From assembly GCA_963832245.1 (NCBI GenBank), contig CAWHTG010000004.1:1550001-1614000 (forward strand): a stretch of DNA of 64,000 nucleotides. The letters are read 5' to 3'. The translations under genes were made by a program, and so were the position numbers. Of this stretch, positions 16,724 through 25,245 are shown piece after piece. Source of the stretch: JABDBE01 sp963832245. Lineage in GTDB: Bacteria > Acidobacteriota > Terriglobia > Terriglobales > Acidobacteriaceae. The notes below the pieces were generated by a model. It saw only the letters and a list, made by a program, of their open reading frames with translations. It ran no database searches and was not told the origin of the DNA. Position 1 is the first letter of the stretch, and each line of letters opens with the position of its first letter.

Positions 16724-17911
16724 TTATCGGCGTGCTGCCATTCGCTGTTCGTTGGCCGCGACAAAAAGGGACTCGATGGCATTTGCGTTGGCCGCGTTCA
16801 GCAAAATCCTGCGCTGTTTTTCGCTAGGAAGTTTTTCCCATGCTTGAAGCGTCATCACCTGACTCTTGCCGTCAGACAAGACCAGCCTAACGCCCGGAAC
16901 TTTGGCGGGCGCGAAGTCTGGTTCCTCGTTGAACGAGTCCACGTTGCTGATCCCAGTGCTGACGCCCACGGGCTGTGCAGTACGACGTACGGCAGGAGCG
17001 GGTGTGGCTGCGACTGCTGCGACTGGAGCGGGAGTTGGTGCTGGTGCTGGTTCCGCTGCGACCACCACAGGTTCCAAAACCGCCTTCATGTGTTGAAAGG
17101 CCGTATGGTACGACAGCGGCTCGGCTGGCGACAGTCCCAGACGTTCGACAGCCAACACGACTGACTCCGCGTTCGCGGCTGAACGATACTTCGCCCAGTC
17201 GGCAGAGAGTTGGAAAGCATTCAATGCTTCGCGAACTGACAGCAGAAAGTTCTGTTGCCGCTGTTCGAGTAGTTCCTTGGCAAGTTCTTCCATCGTCTTC
17301 GGCACTTCGGTCGAGGGCGTGAAGTTCTTTTCCGTTGGGCCTACTGCGACAATCTCTTCGAGCCTCTTATTTCGGGTCAACTCACGAATGTGAGCGGAGG
17401 CTGCGGAATGTGCGGCAGTCAACTTCTCGATCAGTTCCGCTTGAGTGCGATACTTGAATGACTGCTTGTGACCAACCGGGCGACCGCTGCGATCCACGGG
17501 CTGGTATTCATGCACGAGTTCTGGAAGCGATTCGTCCACGGTTGCAGGTGCCGCTGGCTGGGCCGCTGCATCTATTGGGGCTGCGGCTGGCTGTGCTGCT
17601 GCGGGTTGCTCCACTCGGCCACGAACGCCACGGGCTGGAGGTACTGCTGCCGCTGCGGAGGATGGCCCATCATTTGGATCGCTGTCGAAACTCGGATCGA
17701 ACGAAGTCATTGCGGGTGTTGGAGTCGGAGCGTCTGCGCGTACGTTCCCTGCTGGTCGTGATGCTGCTGGGCGTGGAGAGTTCTCCAGTTCGTTGATGCG
17801 GGCGCGAAATGCGTCCCCGGTTTGTGGATCGCTGAAGGCGTCTTTGTACGCCTCGCTCGTCAACTTGTTGAGGCTGGCGTGTGTTAACTGACTGATTTCT
17901 GCAATGTTCAT
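16724..17911 (-). CDS. Hypothetical protein with Pro/Ala linkers, virion-like block
   Basis: A protein of 395 residues. A helical N-terminus (ISQLTHASLNKLTSEAYKDA) is followed by a Pro/Ala/Asp linker. A conserved-looking middle domain is next (HKQSFKYRTQAELIEKLTAA, then HIRELTRNKRLEEI, then AFQLSADWAKYRSAANAESV). After a second Pro/Ala linker comes a C-terminal segment VLSDGKSQVMTLQAWEKLPS. No named family. It starts 15 bases after the previous gene's stop, in the same minus-strand run. Confidence 0.68.
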   Translation of the reverse strand: MNIAEISQLTHASLNKLTSEAYKDAFSDPQTGDAFRARINELENSPRPAASRPAGNVRADAPTPTPAMTSFDPSFDSDPNDGPSSAAAAVPPARGVRGRVEQPAAAQPAAAPIDAAAQPAAPATVDESLPELVHEYQPVDRSGRPVGHKQSFKYRTQAELIEKLTAAHSAASAHIRELTRNKRLEEIVAVGPTEKNFTPSTEVPKTMEELAKELLEQRQQNFLLSVREALNAFQLSADWAKYRSAANAESVVLAVERLGLSPAEPLSYHTAFQHMKAVLEPVVVAAEPAPAPTPAPVAAVAATPAPAVRRTAQPVGVSTGISNVDSFNEEPDFAPAKVPGVRLVLSDGKSQVMTLQAWEKLPSEKQRRILLNAANANAIESLFVAANEQRMAARR

Positions 17912-17926
17912 AAATCCTCCTGTTTG

Positions 17927-18676
17927 TTACTGCTGTCCTTCCTCGGCCGCGCGTTTGGCGAGTTCCTGATCGCGGGCGAACTGACTGTCCTTGACATCCA
18001 GAAAGCCTTCATACGCGGAACCAAACTCAGTCCCTTTTTCTGCGATGCGCCTCAAGCGCCTTTCCTCGACGGCAGTGAGTTGGGAAAGCATGTGCTCCGT
18101 GAACTCTTGCCCAGTGGCAGGATCGGTCACCACTACGATTGTTCTGTCGTCGGAATATTTCTTGGCCGCGCGTTCACTCGGGGTCAACACGGGCTCTACG
18201 ACTTCGGGCTCGGTGACGGCGGTTTGCACGGGCTCGTCCGGATACGCGCCGTACTGAAGCATCAAGTTGTGAAGTGCCGTGTACGCTGGCGCGGTTGGGA
18301 TGATCTGCGAACGAAACGCAGCGTCAAGCAGCGGGCGTCCCATGTAATCGGGTTTGAATGATGGCGTGTTTGCTGCGAAGAAACGCCAGTTATTTATCAT
18401 CGCTTGCTCGTTTGCGATGACGCGACCATTCAGCCGTTCAATCGGCAAGATCGACTCGGGAACAAATCCTGTTTGCAGTAGTTCCAACACAGCGTGCGCT
18501 GAAGCATTGGCCGACTTTTGAAAAGACAAAATCGGATCAGCCTCTTCGGCTGCTGCGGCTAAGGCATCTTGCTCGGCCTTTATCGCTGCCTGCTCTTTGG
18601 CTAAGTCGGCGAGGTACTCTTGGTAGATCGGATCGTTCGACCTGTGGTCGCGTGCGTTTCCTACTGTGGCTCTCAT
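17927..18676 (-). CDS. Hypothetical protein
   Basis: A protein of 249 residues, mostly helical and acidic (YLADLAKEQAAIKAEQDALA; KGTEFGSAYEGFLDVKDSQF). It shares general character with its neighbour at 16724-17911 but no clear repeat. Its ATG overlaps the preceding stop codon by one base (TAATG), so translation is probably coupled. Unrecognised. Confidence 0.66.
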   Translation of the reverse strand: MRATVGNARDHRSNDPIYQEYLADLAKEQAAIKAEQDALAAAAEEADPILSFQKSANASAHAVLELLQTGFVPESILPIERLNGRVIANEQAMINNWRFFAANTPSFKPDYMGRPLLDAAFRSQIIPTAPAYTALHNLMLQYGAYPDEPVQTAVTEPEVVEPVLTPSERAAKKYSDDRTIVVVTDPATGQEFTEHMLSQLTAVEERRLRRIAEKGTEFGSAYEGFLDVKDSQFARDQELAKRAAEEGQQ

Positions 18677-19083
18677 TACTCTCCTCCATCTTTCTCGAAC
18701 GCCTCACGGGCCGCCTTGGCCGCTGCCGCTTCGGCACGAGCACGGGGCGACATTACGACATCTTCGCGCTGGCGAATCTGTACCGAAGCCTCGCGGGACT
18801 CACGGGGCGCTGATACCTTCCCGCAGCCGGGGTTGCAGCAAGCGATTACGTACTTTGAATCTTCGAACTGTGCCTGTGTGATTCTCTGACCGCTCTGGCC
18901 GCACTGTGTGCATTTCGTGATATACGAAACAACGCCTTTGGCGTTCTCCGCGCGATGCGTCACCTGAAGCGTTCCCCACACTTCTCCCGAGTGATCGCTG
19001 CCGAGCCCTCGGTCATTGCCTGATTGAACGACTACGCGGTCACGAACACCGCTGCCGCTTGAAAAAACGAAGTTGTTACTCAT
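18676..19083 (-). CDS. Small protein with two Cys pairs (zinc-finger-like)
   Basis: A protein of 135 residues. The central region has CTQCGQSGQRITQAQFEDSK followed by CCNPGCG, four or five cysteines arranged as a treble-clef or ribbon-like zinc site (about residues 59-91). The flanks are charged and the C-terminal 35 residues are a basic/acidic helix (RARAEAAAAKAAREAFEKDG). It may bind nucleic acid or stabilise a complex. It ends by overlapping the next gene by one base. Confidence 0.65.
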   Translation of the reverse strand: MSNNFVFSSGSGVRDRVVVQSGNDRGLGSDHSGEVWGTLQVTHRAENAKGVVSYITKCTQCGQSGQRITQAQFEDSKYVIACCNPGCGKVSAPRESREASVQIRQREDVVMSPRARAEAAAAKAAREAFEKDGGE

Positions 19084-19088
19084 GTTTG

Positions 19089-19259
19089 CTACTCCTCCTT
19101 GGGTATTTCTTGTCGCGCTGTTGCCTTGTTGTTGGCCGCGATTCTTGCGCGTATCTCTTCGTCGCGTTCCTCTTCATCGGTAGGCGTATACTCGCGTACA
19201 TGCCGCCCATTGATGCACCTCTCGTCTCCCATACGGGCTTTGTGTAGAAAGAAATCCAT
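19089..19259 (-). CDS. Small acidic hypothetical protein
   Basis: A peptide of 56 residues: MDFFLHKARMGDERCINGRH then an acidic helix TPTDEEERDEEIRARIAANN. The start at 19259 has GGGAGGAG immediately upstream; a longer reading from 19271 would place that site inside the coding part. It lies 5 bases before the zinc-finger-like gene. Unrecognised. Confidence 0.6.
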   Translation of the reverse strand: MDFFLHKARMGDERCINGRHVREYTPTDEEERDEEIRARIAANNKATARQEIPKEE

Positions 19260-19368
19260 TTCTCCTCCCAAAGAACGCCGCGTGCTCCGACTCCGTTAAC
19301 GCGGACACTGGTGCCGGAGCCCGATGCCCATTTCATCGGTGCGGCTAGTGTTGCTGATAGGTCGCAAT

Positions 19369-19392
19369 GTCTCCCACGACGAAGTGGGAGAC
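19369..19392. other. Perfect 9-bp stem-loop after a small ORF
   Basis: GTCTCCCAC and GTGGGAGAC are perfectly complementary around the six-base loop GACGAA. It stands two bases past the stop of the minus-strand ORF at 19394-19546, where a 3' stem would protect or end the transcript. There is no T run. Confidence 0.5.
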
Positions 19393-19393
19393 A

Positions 19394-19546
19394 TCACTGT
19401 GCAATGGAGTCGTCGCCAGACTGGCTGTCCGGCTCTCCCATCGCCATCTCAATGTGTTGCTGAAAAGTCACAGGCACCGCATCCCGTGATGGACTTGGTG
19501 CCTGCTGCTGCTGGAAAGACCGATCAAAGTCTCTTTGCCCAGCCAT
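19394..19546 (-). CDS. Short Gln/Ser-rich peptide
   Basis: A peptide of 50 residues: MAGQRDFDRSFQQQQAPSPS, later VTFQQHIEMAMGEPDSQSGD, ending IAQ. The composition is protein-like and a perfect stem-loop follows the stop. The ribosome site is weak, and all three frames are largely open here, so this call is uncertain. Confidence 0.4.
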   Translation of the reverse strand: MAGQRDFDRSFQQQQAPSPSRDAVPVTFQQHIEMAMGEPDSQSGDDSIAQ

Positions 19547-19808
19547 CTGAATGTCTGCGGGGCGCGACCGTAGTCAGCGTGCCCGCGTTCGCGTCGAGAA
19601 CATGGATGAACCGACGCAAAGGTGTTTCGAGAAGCCGTCTCCTTCGGCACTTTGTGCGCTTGCACGAAGCACCTCGTCTCCCCGAATGTCTTTAAGATGT
19701 GCGGGACACGGTGAATGCCGTGCCCGCTGTGATCGAGAAGGCCGAAGTCCTGTAAGCGCTGGGGTTTTGGTTCCCTCAGAAATGCTTCAACGGCCTTTCT
19801 CGAAGTCG

Positions 19809-19985
19809 TTATGTCTTGGTGATGCCGACGAAGTTCCCGCGCGGCTGTGTTCTCGAAAGGCGCTCGTGATATGCGTCCCGCAGTTGAAACAGCGTTCGAA
19901 GGACTGCGCCCTCGATCTGCTGCTTGGAACCGGGCAAATCTACGATTTCTTTCATGCTGTCTTCGACCAAAATCTCAATAACCAT
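19809..19985 (-). CDS. Small hypothetical protein
   Basis: A protein of 58 residues: MVIEILVEDSMKEIVDLPGS followed by KQQIEGAVLRTLFQLRDAYH. ATG at 19985 is preferred because GGGGAGGAACAAGCACC is just upstream. Unrecognised; the alternating strand/helix pattern suggests a small folded domain. Other frames over the same bases also look protein-like in places, so a longer shifted product cannot be excluded. Confidence 0.5.
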   Translation of the reverse strand: MVIEILVEDSMKEIVDLPGSKQQIEGAVLRTLFQLRDAYHERLSRTQPRGNFVGITKT

Positions 19986-20137
19986 GGTGCTTGTTCCTCC
20001 CCGGCGCGGCGATCTGCGCCTCAAAAACCCTATATACTTGCAGCGTAGTACCTGTTTTTCAGGGGCTCAAAATCGGAAATCTCCCGCATGTTTATGAAAA
20101 CAAGCCAAATATAGTTTGGACGATTTTTCGGGCGGAT

Positions 20138-21238
20138 TTATGCGGGCTCTGACTTTAGATGGCTTGTCCCCGCTGACCAGATCGCATTCATCTGGTCTTT
20201 CACAACCTCCATGGACTCCTTGGTCTTGACGCGCTCCACCTTCGAAGTCCGGTTTGCGGTGTCGCTCAGAGATTCCTGCTCGGCCTGATTGTGGGCCTTC
20301 CTGTTGATGCCGCGCTCGGTCGGAGCGGATACGGCCTGAGTCGATTCTTTCCCATCGACTACGCGGTCGAGTTTCCATGAGGCGGATAGTGCCCCGGCTG
20401 AGACGCTGCCTTTGAGCACGCCCTCTTCAGTTTCATCTGCCGTATCATCGTGGGTCGTGTTGACTTTTTTCTCGGGACGCCACTGGTCGAGAGCCGCGAT
20501 GTCTGTGTTCAGTTGAAAAGCGCGGGGCGGTTTGTCTGGATCAGTGGTGTCCTTCTCGACGTTGTCCACTCGAATCAGATTCCCATCGAGGTAGTTCAAC
20601 ATTGATCCGTCTGCGCTGCGTACACTCTCCCCATGCAGGCACGAACAGAAAAGGTGAGCCACGCTTACGTCACAAGGAAGCCATGAACCATCGCGAAGTT
20701 GCCGCTTAGTGCTTTTAGCGATGTACCAACCTAGCCTGTAGTCATGCTTCAAATAGACAGGCCAGACCACATCGACCCAGTCTTTCCACTCGTCCTCGAT
20801 AGTCCACACGAGGAACTCTTCCGAGTCGGGCAAGTTCATCTTGATATACAAAATGTTTCCATGCTGCTCATACTCCATCGGCTTGCAGTTCTTGCGCCGA
20901 GGCTTCAACTTCATCGCCTTGTCGAGCGGCAACTTCAGATTCGCGCGATAGACAGCGCGACTCCAGCAAATGTCGTCAATAGTGTCGAGGCACCAGTTGT
21001 AGATGAAGTTCTCGTAGCATTCGACACATGTGCAATACTCAGGATCGGCGTCGGGAGGCGGGCATTCATCGAGCCGCGCCATCAGGCCCATGATGACGGT
21101 GACACTGTCCTCGTATCTCCACTTGTGCGCGAGGCGTCCGTGCCACGTCTCGTAATATTTCGAGAACACCACTTCCCTAAACTTAGAGAGCGCGGCTGGG
21201 TCGAGTTCGCGGTTCCCAGCGTGTTCGAGTGAAGTCAC
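20138..21238 (-). CDS. Cys-rich hypothetical protein, possibly HNH-related
   Basis: A protein of 366 residues. The N-terminal half has several cysteines (CPPPDADPEYCTCVECYENF, NWCLDTIDDICW). The middle part DYRLGWYIAKSTKRQLRDGS, HLFCSCLHG and SADGSMLNYLDGNLIRVDN vaguely recalls the order of strands and 'DGN..N' loop of HNH-type proteins, but the catalytic histidines are not clear, so no assignment is made. The C-terminal 130 residues are polar and disordered-looking. The GTG start overlaps the previous stop (GTGA). Confidence 0.62.
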   Translation of the reverse strand: MTSLEHAGNRELDPAALSKFREVVFSKYYETWHGRLAHKWRYEDSVTVIMGLMARLDECPPPDADPEYCTCVECYENFIYNWCLDTIDDICWSRAVYRANLKLPLDKAMKLKPRRKNCKPMEYEQHGNILYIKMNLPDSEEFLVWTIEDEWKDWVDVVWPVYLKHDYRLGWYIAKSTKRQLRDGSWLPCDVSVAHLFCSCLHGESVRSADGSMLNYLDGNLIRVDNVEKDTTDPDKPPRAFQLNTDIAALDQWRPEKKVNTTHDDTADETEEGVLKGSVSAGALSASWKLDRVVDGKESTQAVSAPTERGINRKAHNQAEQESLSDTANRTSKVERVKTKESMEVVKDQMNAIWSAGTSHLKSEPA

Positions 21239-21816
21239 GATTTCCCCTTGCTGAAGTCCAATCCATCACGCTCTAGTTCCGCCTCTAGGCGCTCCATCTC
21301 TTCTTGATCGGGCTCTACGTACGACGGGTCACCGTGCTTATCGATGAAGTTGAGGAGCGCGGCTTCATTTCTGCTGATCGCGGCGAGGTACTCCGTGGCG
21401 ATGTCGGGATGCTTGGACGACAGGCCGAGATACAAATCACGAGCGTATGTGTGCAGCCATGTGGTCTTCATGCTATCCGCCTGCTTAATCCCAGCCAGCA
21501 CGGGCCGCGCCAATGTATACAGCCAATCTCTACGGAGTTTCGTTGCGGGCTCGGGCCGATTCCATCTATCGACCGCCCACTTTTCGGACGCATTCAAGAC
21601 GCCCTTGCCATTGCGCCTGACCGCCTCGAACCGCACTCGGTCGTGAAACTCATCAGCACCAAAAGAATCCCCGACCTTCCACAACTCATGCCACTCACTT
21701 GGTGTGGTGTTGTCTGGGCGTTGAAGAGTGGATTCCTCATACGTGTCTTCAAGATCACGACTCAGACGCACTGTGTCTCCGTCATTTTCCAAGATGACCC
21801 ATTTTTCAGTTTTCAT
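21235..21816 (-). CDS. Hypothetical protein
   Basis: A protein of 193 residues, soluble, rich in Trp and charged residues (PSEWHELWKVGDSFGADEFH; WLYTLARPVLAGIKQADSMK; acidic C-terminus EEMERLEAELERDG). No known domain recognised. It is linked by ATGA to the small gene upstream and by GTGA to the gene downstream, so it is part of a tightly packed operon. Confidence 0.66.
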   Translation of the reverse strand: MKTEKWVILENDGDTVRLSRDLEDTYEESTLQRPDNTTPSEWHELWKVGDSFGADEFHDRVRFEAVRRNGKGVLNASEKWAVDRWNRPEPATKLRRDWLYTLARPVLAGIKQADSMKTTWLHTYARDLYLGLSSKHPDIATEYLAAISRNEAALLNFIDKHGDPSYVEPDQEEMERLEAELERDGLDFSKGKS

Positions 21817-21983
21817 TTCTTGCCTTCCTTTCCGAGCGGGCGTCTGAGTTTCACGAACGACGGATGATCTTGCCGCAGATCGCGGCTGACTCCGTAAATC
21901 TCGAAGCCCGCGCTTTCTTGTTTCCGCAACTCGGCCTTGTCGGTCGTGTCGATTTCAATGTAGTCATACGTGATCTTCGTCAT
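21813..21983 (-). CDS. Small hypothetical protein
   Basis: A protein of 56 residues, MTKITYDYIEIDTTDKAELR then FEIYGVSRDLRQDHPSFVKL, a likely small alpha/beta domain. The ATG at 21983 overlaps the stop of the preceding gene (ATGA), which decides the start over a longer upstream reading. Unrecognised. Confidence 0.6.
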   Translation of the reverse strand: MTKITYDYIEIDTTDKAELRKQESAGFEIYGVSRDLRQDHPSFVKLRRPLGKEGKK

Positions 21984-23047
21984 CGCTCGTCCTCCTCTCT
22001 TATTTCCGGCTTCGGTGACATGCTGGGGTCTGCTGGGATGTATCCATTCCAGTCGGATGCTGGTGGTGGCCCACCACACACCTTGCAGGAACAGTTAAGG
22101 CCGTGCTCACTGAGGGGAACACTGGACACGGGCTCTTGCTGCCCAATCGGCGTCCTGCCCATGCCGCGCCATGCAGCATCATGTTCCTGTGCGGCCATCG
22201 CGGCGTTGTGATTTCTGAGAAAAGCGGTTTGCCTTTCGATCTGCAACTGCTCGAACTCGCGCTGGATGTCGTCTGTCCAGACATTCCAACGCTGCGCCAT
22301 GGCGGTAAGCACTGCGATCTTCTCTGACAGGTTCTCGACTGGCTTGGGTAGTTCCATTCCAGCGAACTGTTCCAGCGGCAGAGTTGTCTTAAGAAGTTGG
22401 AGCAGCGTCTGGCGGAACGCTGCACTGGGCTCAGGGAACGACTTGTGATACGCCAGCATGAGTTGCGCCTTGGTCGGCGAGTGTCCCCAAAGGGTGAGTA
22501 CCAGCGGCGAGATTCCTGCTGGCAGAGTTTCTGGGGCTGGTTCGGGGATGGAGAACTGTTCGACAAGTTTCTGAACAAAGTCGAGCAAAATCTGCTGGCC
22601 GCGTGCGCCGAACTGCGATTGTGCAGTCGCCAACGTGTCCTTTGCGGCGTTTTCAGATCGCTGAGCCTTGAACATATTCTGCCGCGACTCTTCGACCAGT
22701 TCCTTTCGTGCTTGCGATGTCTTCGCGTCGAAGTTCGTTCGCAGATCGGCGAGTTCCGCTTCTACTGCGGGTAAGCGTAGGGCGGACGGTTCCAACTCCG
22801 CGACTTTGGCGTTGGCCGCTGCCAGCGCATCCTGCACAGTCTTCAACGTAGACTCGGCTGCTTCACGGGCGTCTTCGGCCTGCTTGACCTGAACCGTTAG
22901 TTCTTGTTTGGTCACATCTTGCATGTCGAAAAGTAGCTTCGACCAGTGCATCTTCTCCGTCGAAGTGGCTTTGTCGCTGGCTATGATCTTCAAGCCTTCC
23001 TCGCGGAGGGCATTGGTCACCGCTTGTTCCTTATTTTGACGGGGCAT
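21980..23047 (-). CDS. Coiled-coil protein with C-terminal CxC..C motif
   Basis: A protein of 355 residues. After a short basic start, residues about 50-145 form a long coiled coil (VKQAEDAREAAESTLKTVQD; AELADLRTNFDAKTSQARKE). A helical middle domain follows, including LLDFVQKLVEQFSIPEPAPE, and near residue 320 is HGLNCSCKVCGGPPP, a small Cys cluster. Coiled coils of this sort are common in scaffold and replication-accessory proteins, but no family is recognised. ATG overlaps the preceding TAA by one base. Confidence 0.66.
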   Translation of the reverse strand: MPRQNKEQAVTNALREEGLKIIASDKATSTEKMHWSKLLFDMQDVTKQELTVQVKQAEDAREAAESTLKTVQDALAAANAKVAELEPSALRLPAVEAELADLRTNFDAKTSQARKELVEESRQNMFKAQRSENAAKDTLATAQSQFGARGQQILLDFVQKLVEQFSIPEPAPETLPAGISPLVLTLWGHSPTKAQLMLAYHKSFPEPSAAFRQTLLQLLKTTLPLEQFAGMELPKPVENLSEKIAVLTAMAQRWNVWTDDIQREFEQLQIERQTAFLRNHNAAMAAQEHDAAWRGMGRTPIGQQEPVSSVPLSEHGLNCSCKVCGGPPPASDWNGYIPADPSMSPKPEIREEDER

Positions 23048-23322
23048 TAACGACTCCTTCCTCGACCCAGAGTTCTTCCCAGATGGCTTGCAGCAGTTGG
23101 GTGGTCCTGCTTTTCAAGAGCGGCCATGTACCGCGCAACCCACTGCTTTGCGGCGGGGTCGATTACCTCGGGCTCAGATAACAGTGCGAGGACTTTTTTC
23201 GCCTGACGTTTGTTGGCGGCACTGGTGTCTTTGCTCTCAAGCACCGCCTGCATTGCTTGTTCAACGGATGAAGACTCTTCGAGCCTGCTTCCAATAAACT
23301 TTTTGAACTCTTCCTTACGCAT
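23047..23322 (-). CDS. Small helical hypothetical protein
   Basis: A protein of 91 residues, helical and basic (KEEFKKFIGSRLEESSSVEQ; NKRQAKKVLALLSEPEVIDP; AKQWVARYMAALEKQD). No known domain. The upstream gene's end overlaps its start, so it is part of the same operon as the RepA-like ATPase. Confidence 0.63.
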   Translation of the reverse strand: MRKEEFKKFIGSRLEESSSVEQAMQAVLESKDTSAANKRQAKKVLALLSEPEVIDPAAKQWVARYMAALEKQDHPTAASHLGRTLGRGRSR

Positions 23323-23632
23323 TTGCTACTCCTTCTTCCTGTTGCGCGATCTGCGCTTCCTGCCGCGTCGCATGTTCTCGTCGCATCACACTTGTTGCGT
23401 ACCGCTGCACATCATCCGACGACATGGGCTTGCCTTCGCCCAGCGACTTGAACTGTTTGGCCGATGCCCGCTTGATGCCGCGCTGGATCACAGATTCTGG
23501 ATACAGCGATTGCCAGAGCATCAGACGCTCCGGGCTCGGTGGCTCGACGCCACTCAGAAGTAGTTTCCAGTAGCGGTGCAGTGATTCCAGTTTGTTCAGT
23601 TCCTGCTCGATGGTGTCTGTGGTGTTGTTCAT
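23315..23632 (-). CDS. Hypothetical protein downstream of the RepA-like ATPase
   Basis: A protein of 105 residues, helical (TIEQELNKLESLHRYWKLLL; YPESVIQRGIKRASAKQFKS). Start at 23632 is chosen because its ATG overlaps the ATPase stop (ATGA) and GGAGAGATTGCA precedes it. The spacing suggests a replication partner, for example a small loader or regulator, but this is only context. Confidence 0.63.
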   Translation of the reverse strand: MNNTTDTIEQELNKLESLHRYWKLLLSGVEPPSPERLMLWQSLYPESVIQRGIKRASAKQFKSLGEGKPMSSDDVQRYATSVMRREHATRQEAQIAQQEEGVANA

Positions 23633-24750
23633 TGCAATCTCTCCTTCAATGCTTCCCAATGCTGCGGGTACTTGTTCCAGACGAGTCTTTTGTCAGCGTC
23701 GTTGAGACCGTAGTAGAAGGTCGCCATGGAACTCGGGTGACGTGTCGTGGCTTCAAATCTCTCAAACAGTTCTTCGGGGCCACCTTGCTTAATGGCGTAC
23801 TGATTTTGGTTGCCCCTCGGCCCCTGATTGTGGAGGCAAAATATTTTGCCGTCATTTTCCAACTGTGCTAGGTCGAGCAGAAGTTTGGCTTTCATGCCGC
23901 CTACGATTTCGTGAATCTCTGTGACGTTGGCTTTGCGATGTTCGGCAATCACTGCCAGCAGATTGGTCTGTTTGGCAACCTGCTGCTGTTCGCCAACGAC
24001 GACCTTGCGCTCGGCCTTTTCTTGGGCGACAGTCATGCCCAGCGTGGATGTCTTTGTCACAGGATCGAAGTTCAAATAGGTCTCTTCAATGCTCGTGCCT
24101 TTGCGGATACGTACTTGAATGACGCGACGGGGATCGCTATCGGAAACCTCACGCAAGAAGATTTTGGTGGACGTTTCAGCCGCGATGACTGTGGAGCCCA
24201 GCATCTTGTGAATGGATAGCCCAGTCTTCTGCGAGTCCGACTTCTTAAACCAATGCAGTAGAATGAAAGCGCATTGCGGGAACAGTCCCATGACTTCTTG
24301 CAACTTGGAAAACTTCTTGCGGTTCTCCGGACCAGCGTCGATGTCCTCCGACTTGAAGAAGTCCATCAGCGTTTCGATAACGCAGAGGCGGGTGTCAGGA
24401 TACTTGCGTAGAGCCTTTGCCAACTCCGTGAGGTTGTTGTCACGAACGTCAGGATGCAAAATCAGGATTGGGTCATCTAGGCTGACGCCGGGGAGAAAGT
24501 CTTCGGCTGCGTCTCGCTCGTCTTCCTCACTCTGCCAATAGATGACGCGACCTTGAGTGGTCTTGCGGCCAAGGAAGTCTTCGCCACGCGCGACGGCTTT
24601 GGTGAGTTGCATGGCCAGTGTGGATTTCCCTGCTTCGGGACTGCCGCAGATGATGCTCGGGCGTTTCCCGGCTCGGATCAGTTGATCTGCTACCCAGTCG
24701 CGCTTTGCGCGGGGTAGTTTGTTCAGGTCTGACAACGTGAATGTCTTCAT
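23629..24750 (-). CDS. RepA-like hexameric helicase/ATPase (AAA_25 type)
   Basis: A protein of 373 residues related to the RecA-fold helicase RepA used by plasmids and phages for replication. Walker A is ICGSPEAGKSTLAMQL (near residue 40), followed by GRVIYWQSEEDERDAAE, the strand carrying the acidic residue of this family. LCVIETLMDFF is the Walker B-like strand and FILLHWFKKSD a sensor-like segment. The last 120 residues look like a winged-helix domain. The start at 24750 has AAAGGAAC upstream; ATG at 24762 contains that site. It likely unwinds element DNA at an origin, possibly in the repeat region at 25.2-25.7 kb. Confidence 0.82.
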   Translation of the reverse strand: MKTFTLSDLNKLPRAKRDWVADQLIRAGKRPSIICGSPEAGKSTLAMQLTKAVARGEDFLGRKTTQGRVIYWQSEEDERDAAEDFLPGVSLDDPILILHPDVRDNNLTELAKALRKYPDTRLCVIETLMDFFKSEDIDAGPENRKKFSKLQEVMGLFPQCAFILLHWFKKSDSQKTGLSIHKMLGSTVIAAETSTKIFLREVSDSDPRRVIQVRIRKGTSIEETYLNFDPVTKTSTLGMTVAQEKAERKVVVGEQQQVAKQTNLLAVIAEHRKANVTEIHEIVGGMKAKLLLDLAQLENDGKIFCLHNQGPRGNQNQYAIKQGGPEELFERFEATTRHPSSMATFYYGLNDADKRLVWNKYPQHWEALKERLQ

Positions 24751-24805
24751 AGTTCCTTTCATCCAACTTCGGTGCTACTTCGTACTGCTGTGCTGCGGCT
24801 ACGGA

Positions 24806-25015
24806 TTACGCAACGGCTGCGGACGTTCTTTGAGGAAAAATCCTCCGCTCCACGGCGTCTTGATACGTGCGACCCATGTTGCGGACGGCTTCCGTCCATC
24901 CTGTCTGGCTCTCACCGCAGGCCAACACTTCGCCAGTCTTGTCGCGCAGCGTGGAGCGGTAGCAGCCCACGTACGACGTTTCAATGGTCATTCGCCCAAC
25001 ACGATACTTATTCAT
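24806..25015 (-). CDS. Small hypothetical protein
   Basis: A protein of 69 residues, MNKYRVGRMTIETSYVGCYR then GEVLACGESQTGWTEAVRNM, an alpha/beta layout with two cysteines. The start at 25015 has GGAGAGACC directly before it. It is the first gene of the leftward replication operon. Unrecognised; a small DNA-binding or regulatory role would fit. Confidence 0.6.
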   Translation of the reverse strand: MNKYRVGRMTIETSYVGCYRSTLRDKTGEVLACGESQTGWTEAVRNMGRTYQDAVERRIFPQRTSAAVA

Positions 25016-25245
25016 GGTCTCTCCTATGTTGTTTGGTAGTTCAGGCGTGCGACACAGCACAAATACGCGCAGGCTTCCGCCAATGCGCGATCCTGTCCCG
25101 CGCTGCCGCACAGGACATCAGGTTGAGTTAGGAAATGGCGAGGCTTAGTTCGAAGAACTGACACGGAGCCCCACGAACGGGACTCGTAGAGCGGATAGGT
25201 TTCGCATACGGGCTTCCTTGTTCGAAGACGCCCAACCTTCAGGCG

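Noticed and set aside
19551..20048. Plus-strand open frame of 165 codons
   Set aside because: Arg/Ser/Cys-rich, no ribosome site, and it crosses minus-strand ORFs that do have start signals.
20138..21238. HNH endonuclease assignment
   Set aside because: The strand order and an NYLDGNL loop are suggestive, but the expected His-Asn-His residues could not be placed.
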